Positions 57,978 through 64,000 of a stretch of 64,000 nt of DNA are shown piece by piece (position 1 is the first letter of the stretch; the number at the start of each line of letters is the position of its first letter). The stretch covers positions 184,170,017-184,234,016 of the forward strand of contig NC_061513.1 of the NCBI RefSeq assembly GCF_022539505.1, read 5' to 3'. The stretch is from Lolium rigidum. Its lineage: Eukaryota > Streptophyta > Magnoliopsida > Poales > Poaceae. Under the pieces are notes generated by a model. That model searched no databases, had not been told where the DNA came from, and was given only the letters and a program-made list of their open reading frames with translations. A program made the translations under genes and the position numbers.

Positions 57978-58093
57978 ATAGGTTAGTGCCGGGAAATGCA
58001 TATAAATGATATAAAGTGTATATAAAACATGTGAATATTGTCATAAAACTAGCATGGAACATAAGAAATTATAGATACGTTTGAGAAGTATCA
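57978..58093 (-). repeat. Solo-LTR end, second block
   Basis: The last 116 bp of the same LTR as 36518-38115, ending TATCA and followed by the ATTGC target copy (58094-58098). The remainder is lost in the gap. Confidence 0.85.
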
Positions 58094-58133
58094 ATTGCCC
58101 CCGCCCGCGAGGTGTTCAGTGAAATGGGTCATC

Positions 58134-59427
58134 ATGGTGGACAGCGGCGAGGAGTTCTTCTACAAGAACTTCATCAGCACGTCCTCAGACGACGAGTCCG
58201 TGGACGACTTTCTCACGAAGGCTGCGTTGCTCACCACGAGCACAATGTCGCGCAGATCCCCGTGTACCGGGGGTCCATGCCTGGGCGCGCGTCGGCCTTA
58301 GACCGCAAAAGAGAAGGGCAACAATATGCTCTTCCACGACTACTTCCACTACAACAAGGCATTGTTCACGCCGCAGTTGTTTCGCCGCTGTTTTCGGATG
58401 TCCAGACCGTTGTTCAACCGGATAATGGATGGTGTCAAGGTCTACGTTGACTACTTCATGGCCAAACAAGATGTCGTTGGCAAGGCAGGCCTGTCTTCAT
58501 ATCAGAAATGCACGACAACGATTAGGATGCTAGCGTATGGTGTTGCCGCTGACTACGTAGATGAGTACATCTGGATGAGCGAGTCCAGCTGCTTGGAAGC
58601 GATGTATAGATTCTGCAGAGCAGTGATCGCTATGTTTGGTGAACAATATCTGTGCCAACCTACTGCAGAGGACACGGCCCATCTATTGTCAATCAACGCT
58701 TCCAAGGGGTTTCCTGGAATGCTTGGCAGCATAGATTACGTGGACTAGGAGTGGAAGAACTTCCCTTTTGATTGGCAGGGTCGTACAAGGGCCATTCTGA
58801 GGGGGTGCAGATTCTTAAAGCCATTGCTTCACATGGCACGTGGATTTGGCACTCATTCTTCGGAATGGCTGGCTCGCACAATGACATGTTGCTGGCTCGC
58901 ACAATGACATGTTGCAGCGCTCTGCGATGTTTGATAGTCTAGCACACGATCGGTCCTCTGATGTGGATTTTGAGATCAATGGTCACCACTACAACAAAGG
59001 GTACTACCTTGCTGATGGCATCTATCTACCTTGGGCTACACTCGTGAAGACAATTCGTCGTCCCAGTTTAGAGTAGGAGGCAAGGTTTTCCAAAGAGCAA
59101 GAGGCGGTCCAGAAAGATGTCGGGCGGGAGTTTGGTATCCTCCAAGCTCGTTGGGCTATCGTCAGGCACCCTGCTAGAGCATTGAGTGTGCAAACTCTTT
59201 AGGAGGTGATGACCGCTTGTGTAATCATGCACAACATGATTGCTGAGATAGAGCGGGATGATTCATTGTTTGACAATCTGTTTGACAATGATTGGGAAGG
59301 CCAGGGAGAGTTGGTTGCTCCTCAAGGTGGTCCGGCTTCATTCCAGGATATTCTCCATGTGCATCACGAAATTCGGGACCAAACGGTTCACAACCAACTC
59401 TAGGCTGATTTGGTTGAGCATATGTGA
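58134..59427 (+). pseudogene. Harbinger (ALP1/HARBI1-like) transposase, copy 2
   Basis: Without the insertions the order is easy to read: MVDSGEEFFYKNFISTSSDDESVDDFLTKAALL, a shift near 58230, HEHNVAQIPVYRGSMPGRASALDRKR, a shift near 58315, then MLFHDYFHYNKALFT to MLGSIDYVD and a stop at 58746-58748. The rest (NFPFDWQGR, HSSEWLARTM, ADGIYLPW, DVGREFGILQARW, CVIMHNMIAE) lies in changing frames to the final stop at 59427, with another stop in place of Gln at 59401. A short 'ctggctcgcacaatgaca' repeat (58868-58910) occurs in both copies. First and second catalytic Asp are visible; the third acidic residue appears replaced by Gly. Clearly inactive before the block was copied. Confidence 0.82.
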
Positions 59428-59820
59428 GCGCATGTTGCAACAATGTTGCAAACAACAACAATGATGGAAATCCCGAAGAAAACATGCCTAAGGTATTTGT
59501 ATCATTTTACATTTGTTTTAATACGTACTTTGTCATTTAATAGGTGGACAATAATTTTATGTAATAAATCTTGATCATTTAAACTTATTTATATTTTTCT
59601 TATGATTTTATATGCCTTATATTGAATTTAAAGGCCAAATGCAATTATACTTTAGCCGCGATCCATATCTGGCCGCGTTAGGTGCATTACGCAATCCAAA
59701 ATGGTGGGCCACGTTGGGTGCATCAGGCGACACAAAATGCCGAGCCGGCCAGCTGGCCACTGTTCACGCGTCCACCCAAACAAACGCGCCCGCCCATTTA
59801 AGTCGCCCGTTGGAGATGGC

Positions 59821-59824
59821 CTCA
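59821..59824. other. Right end of Harbinger element, second block
   Basis: The element ends at 59821 with GGAGATGGCC, followed by the TCA target copy (59822-59824), as in copy 1 at 50912. Confidence 0.8.
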
Positions 59825-59995
59825 CCGCCTCTTCACGCACAGCCGCACAGGGTGAGTCTTCCTCGATGCAGTCGGAGATCAGCTGAAAGAGCTCTCTGCA
59901 CAGCAGGCAAACTGAAACTGCAAAGCAAAGTACAAGCTGGCGCTGGCGCTAGCACTCTGGAATTCTTGCAATGTAACTTTGACCATTGATCTCTA

Positions 59996-60231
59996 CTACC
60001 TCCGATTCAAGGAATAAGGCGTCCTTGTTTTACGTGCTTTTCGTTTGACTAGGTATTACTTCAAATATATAAAGATTGTTTGTATAAAATTAACATCATT
60101 AGAAAATGCTTTTCAATACGAATCCAACAATACTAATTACATATAATATAATCAAGATTTTGTTGCTCAATTTTTATGATCAAAGTTCGTCTTGAAATAC
60201 GTGTGCGCCTTATTCCTTGGGACGAAGGTAG
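59996..60231. mobile_element. Stowaway MITE downstream of SCPL copy 2
   Basis: Same element as 51087-51322, with TA before the left end. A few substitutions separate the copies. Confidence 0.78.
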
Positions 60232-60538
60232 CATTGGACTAGGTAAACACAACAAATATTATAATATTCTATCAATACTTTTAGAAACAAATCTATGCAA
60301 ATGATTTCAGATTTCCAATATTAATTATTAAAATTATATTCATAGTAAAAGTTTTAGAAGTGAAGGCAAGTCCAAAACAACGTGCATTATTTGTGATATG
60401 GTAGAGTATAATCTAAACCTGCTGAAATAAACAGAGTATATAATTCTCTTTCTTTACCGCAATTAATATGGAAAATTCTAGCCTGCATTCAGGTTTTCAT
60501 GCGGTCCCCTTGTCTACTTTGTTGTTGTTCTCAAGTAG

Positions 60539-63489
60539 CTAGAGTGGTTCCTCAAGTATCCAACGGCTGAACATGGCGAAGCACCTCTCAGGTTCGTACT
60601 CTGGCGCCGTATGCCCACCACCCTGCAGCACCCCAATAGAACTTGATCAGAACGGAGCGTAGGTGCATTCACCACGAAGGTATTCATAGTTGTAGGCAAA
60701 TGATGAGTGTTACCTTGATGGTGGCAAATGTCATGTTGTTGGAGTACGTTAAAGTGAACCTGCGACGCAAACATGCATTAACCAGTATATACAGCAAGCC
60801 TGCTGCTGGCAAAAGACCAGTCTAGCTTAGCATTGGTAAGGATGGTGATGGTAATATATAGTACCCTGCAGACTGGCCATTTAGATGCCATGCCCTCCAG
60901 TCGCGGACCACGGGGAAGCCCAGTGACCTTATCCACGCCTGCGTCCCTAGGTGAGGCACCAACGAATCGTGGTCACCGCTGTATACGAGCGCCCGGTAGC
61001 CACCGTTGGCTGTCAGGTTCCGGTGATACTCGATGCTACTCCTGATGTCGATGGAATAAGGCAGATCGCCGTTGTGGCACCTGACCCACTCCTCCACGCT
61101 GCCCTCCTTGATCCCAAGAGCATCTCGGGTCTCCTCCGCGTTTGCCCAGAAGTATGACAGGTAGTTCTTATATGTCTGCCAGAATTGATATCAGTTTGCC
61201 CCGGTATATGATACGGTACAATATAGGTTGTTACAGCTCTATAAATTTCCTTTTGGTAGATTCCTTTTTTTAGGCATAGTTTAGCTTTTGTACATAACTC
61301 TGCACTACCTCCTTGCCATAAGGTGGTGAATGTAAGATTTTTCTTTTTTTGAAGTCAGACGATTTAAAGTTTGGTCGAGTTCACTGAGAAAGTTATCTAT
61401 ATCTACAATACCAAATGTATATATACCATATGAAAATATACATCATGATTATTAATCTAATGGTAATCTAGATCTTGATATTTTTATCTAGATACTTGAT
61501 CAAACTTTACATCGTTCGAATTTTCAAAAAACTTATATGCACTACATTTTAGCAAGGAGGTAGTACAATATTTCATACCAATAAAAGCTGCAGTTGGAAA
61601 TTTCTTACTGTTTCCCGTAAAAAAAATGAAGTTGTTAAAGCAACGAAGTCCAGTTAGTGTACGCACATGGAGGATGTAAATGGACTACTTACAATACATC
61701 CAAATGGAGGACGAGCCGGCGGATTTCCAACAAGGATCCTCCTACCAGAATCACTAGAGTACTCGGCCTTGGTATCAGCTGCTGGTCCGGTGGGAGCGGA
61801 TGCATAAACACAGGTGTCCAACAAAATGTGGGCCCCCTGAACTTGGGACATCAGCTGCAACAATTGCACGCACGATCACATCCACATTCATACATAATAG
61901 TATGTGGTCCAAGTCAATTCTAGCAAGCGCAGGATGTTTTTAATGTTCTTCTTACATGGTTAAATGTATCCAGAGCTTGGGCGCACGGTGCGTTCGAAGG
62001 AAGCATGTAGTCCAGACCTTTGCAATTCTCCAATATAGTCTGCATATATATGATCAAGAAAGAGCAATATTACTTTGATTATGATAAAATGGATTATACA
62101 CACGCATGCCAGGTGGATCAGAGTAGACGCTCGAGTGTAGTTACCTCATATAATTGATCTGATATTATACCAACTCCGTGAGCATATGGCACTCTAGAAC
62201 TTGTATCAATGATCTCACCAGTTGATGGGTTACCAACTAGATAGCCCTGAAAATCAACAAACATGTGTAAATTCTAATGATTCATGATGCTTACCGTTAT
62301 CGTTAATAAGTATTGGTAGTAAAGATCAATATTGTACCTTTAGATTAAGGGTGGGAGTGTTTCCTGCTTGAATACCTGAAGAGGAGCTATCTGACATGAA
62401 TGTATAAAGTTCCAATAGAGCTTAGTGAAATGAAAATGATTTATCGCATCAGTTTGCACAGTGACAGGGTTGTCAAATATGGCAGGGGCATATATGTGTA
62501 TGTTAATGTTATGTACCTTGTGAAATGATGTGGGCGATAAATGGTATGAGTTTTCCGGCATAGGAGTCTCCCCCGATATAGAAAGAATTCTGGTGGTATT
62601 TGGGATGGTCGCTGAACCACTTGATAAGGAAGTCATGGATCTGCAGCGAGGAGGATACATCCCCAACCTGGTACCCTTCTGGTTTCGTTGAAAAGGAGAA
62701 TCCAGCCCCAACCGGTGAATCAACAAACAGGATGTGTGCTACCTGCGACATTCCCTTGGTATTACTAGCAGCATGCATGTAAGAACGTATTACAGGTATT
62801 ACAGTCAGCAGCCTGCTGCTGCTGCTGCGGATGAAACGAGATACCAATACCTACCTGCGTCCATGAGCTCGGATTGATTTGTAGGCGTGGCAAGCTGCCA
62901 TTGTAGGGCTCCTCCACGAATCTGACGGGACCTGCATATCAGCATTTGATATGGATGTGAACATGATTTTCTAGGACTTCCTGATTCCGGCACTTGCTTA
63001 GTCAACAAAGGAGTACAGTACTGCGAAGTTCAATGAACAGTGAATGTGATGATAGGGATCATGCTGCAGACGGAGATGATGCGGCTAGTAATAATTAATT
63101 AGTTAGTCGATTAGAGAGACCGATCTCATTGGCGAGGCCACTGAAGACGGAGCAGCGGTCGCCGCCGGTGAGCCATAGAAGGAAAGGGGCCTCCTCGGCG
63201 CGGGTATCCGACTCGACGAAGTAGTAGAAGAGCTCCGTGCCCTCGTTCACCTCCACGTACCTGGCAGTTCAATTGAATTTCATATGTTGCTTTCAAGAAG
63301 AGAGAATCCAACAGAACAAACTTAAATTGAGAAGGGAGATGGAAGTACCCACCCAGTGTGGAGGTTGAAGGGGAGGCGGCCGTGGAAACCAGGGAGGCTG
63401 GTCACCAACTTGGAATCGGAGGTGCGCGGGGCCACGGCAAAGATCAACAGCAACAGGAAGCAGCGGCAGAGTTGCCTCGGCGAGATCAT
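60539..63489 (-). CDS. Serine carboxypeptidase-like (SCPL) protein, copy 2, apparently intact
   Basis: Eleven exons at 63353-63489, 63121-63260, 62855-62931, 62517-62742, 62338-62375, 62145-62246, 61956-62039, 61693-61854, 60865-61175, 60714-60759 and 60539-60622, all with GT...AG borders, again giving about 468 residues. The signal peptide and the Ser-Asp-His triad are unchanged from copy 1. By eye the protein differs at Leu125 to Val (VDSPVGAG), Val337 to Glu (ANAEETRD) and Leu366 to Ile (SIDIRSS); other exon changes seen are silent. The two genes share their upstream sequence for about 230 bp except for the 30-bp block at 63576-63605. If this is a real duplicate, both loci could be active. 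Confidence 0.9.
61305..61563. mobile_element. Stowaway MITE in SCPL intron 8, copy 2
   Basis: Same element as 52393-52651, with the same decayed left flank, so it was there before the two copies separated. Confidence 0.85.
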
Positions 63490-63746
63490 CTTCGTGCTCG
63501 TACTACCAGAAGCAGCATCAGCAGCACACCTTAATTTGGGCCGGCTTGCCTCCGTCCGCTACTTTGTGGCCAGAACCGCATACAGGAGAAGCTTCCCTTT
63601 CAGTACTGCGAGGACTAGGCTACTTGTCGTTAGCTGCGTGTCTCAGTCAGATGCTCGCTCACACGTGTCCGGCAGCTTACCCACACGTGTAGACCTGTCC
63701 GACTCGCCCGGTACCATAAGGATGACCATGGCTAGGATACAGGTAA

Positions 63747-64000
63747 GGGTATCTCCGCGCGACGCATTTTAGTGTCCGCGCGTGCCGTTGCTGTCAGCGC
63801 AGGCATGACGCCGAAATGACCGCTTTGCGTCCGCGTGTCCGTTCGCGTCACGGGCGTTGGCTTGCCGGTGCGACGCATTTTTTTCTCTCTTTTTCATTTC
63901 AACATACTTCCAAATATTACAAATTGGAAGATTATTTTACACAAACTAATACATAGGTTGGAACATGGTTTACACAAACTAATACATAGTTTGTACCATG
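63747..64000 (+). mobile_element. Start of a GC-rich transposon, cut by the window edge
   Basis: After TAA (63744-63746) comes GGGTATCTCCGCGCGACGC, similar in style to the ends of the Harbinger-like elements here, then repeated 'gtccgcg' and 'gcgacgcatttt' words, then an AT-rich part with a repeated 'acacaaactaatacatag' (63937-63954, 63972-63989). The other end is outside the window. Confidence 0.5.

Larger units (their letters stand above)
57978..63748. repeat. Second copy of the Harbinger-SCPL block
   Basis: It matches 38001-38273, 38822-38859 and 49393-54805 almost base for base, so it lacks the hAT and Athila insertions. It includes the solo-LTR end, the transposase pseudogene, both Stowaway MITEs and the whole SCPL gene. 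Differences by eye are about 1%, with a 30-bp block at 63576-63605 absent from copy 1. The two diverge at 54805/63748, where TAA is followed by GGGTATCTCC in copy 2, like a new transposon end, so the homology could resume beyond the window. Confidence 0.93.

Noticed and set aside
1..64000. CRISPR arrays, bacterial operons, ribosome-binding sites, plasmid or phage origins
   Set aside because: The sequence is plant nuclear DNA with spliced genes and retrotransposons; no regularly spaced repeats of CRISPR type were seen.

Overview
This is nuclear DNA from a grass, most likely a Pooideae cereal or forage grass (Triticeae or a near relative). The grounds are Ty3/Gypsy elements of the Tat and Athila types, a BARE/Angela-like Copia LTR, Stowaway, Tourist, hAT and PIF/Harbinger elements, and a few intron-containing single-copy genes. 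Two runs of exactly 100 N (13013-13112 and 57878-57977) mark scaffold joins. No bacterial, viral, CRISPR, rRNA or tRNA features were found.

Layout. Positions 1-164 are a coding-like retroelement scrap and 165-1600 a solo LTR. Positions 1601-15351 are a minus-strand Tat-lineage Gypsy element with gag, protease, RT, RNase H and integrase remnants, plus an intron-containing antisense gene on the + strand at 3131-6857. A CACTA-type element (2197-2780) and a gap-containing LTR (12373-14019) sit inside it. Positions 15352-20358 hold no convincing gene, only a Stowaway MITE and a reverse-transcriptase zinc-binding fragment. A 1.55-kb non-autonomous LTR element (20359-21907) and a 1.7-kb Harbinger element with a broken ORF1 (22396-24107) follow.

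Positions 24876-29676 are a small gene island: an apparently intact tau-class glutathione S-transferase (minus strand) lies head-to-head with a CYP72A-type cytochrome P450 (+ strand). The P450 is a pseudogene, split by a 1.45-kb Harbinger-like element that carries its own ORF and damaged further at a splice acceptor and at the heme loop. Positions 29956-35941 are LTR and transposon remnants.

From 35971 on, the structure is the most informative in the window. A Harbinger element with a dead transposase (35971-50912) was invaded by a solo LTR, a hAT-type MITE and a 10.5-kb Athila-type Gypsy element, each with a target-site duplication. Next to it is a complete 11-exon serine carboxypeptidase-like (SCPL) gene on the minus strand (51629-54576). 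After a LINE remnant and a gap, the Harbinger-SCPL block occurs again (57978-63748) in nearly identical form, without the hAT and Athila insertions. The second copy therefore preserves the exact empty target sites. It is either a tandem duplication or a second haplotype placed in series next to the gap.

The functional genes are the GST and the two SCPL copies. Everything else is mobile DNA or gene debris. I saw no undescribed multi-gene system. The less ordinary signals are the related ORFs carried by Harbinger-like elements, the spliced antisense gene in the Tat element, the extra ORF downstream of pol in the Athila element, and a GC-rich palindrome shared by several different LTR retrotransposons.
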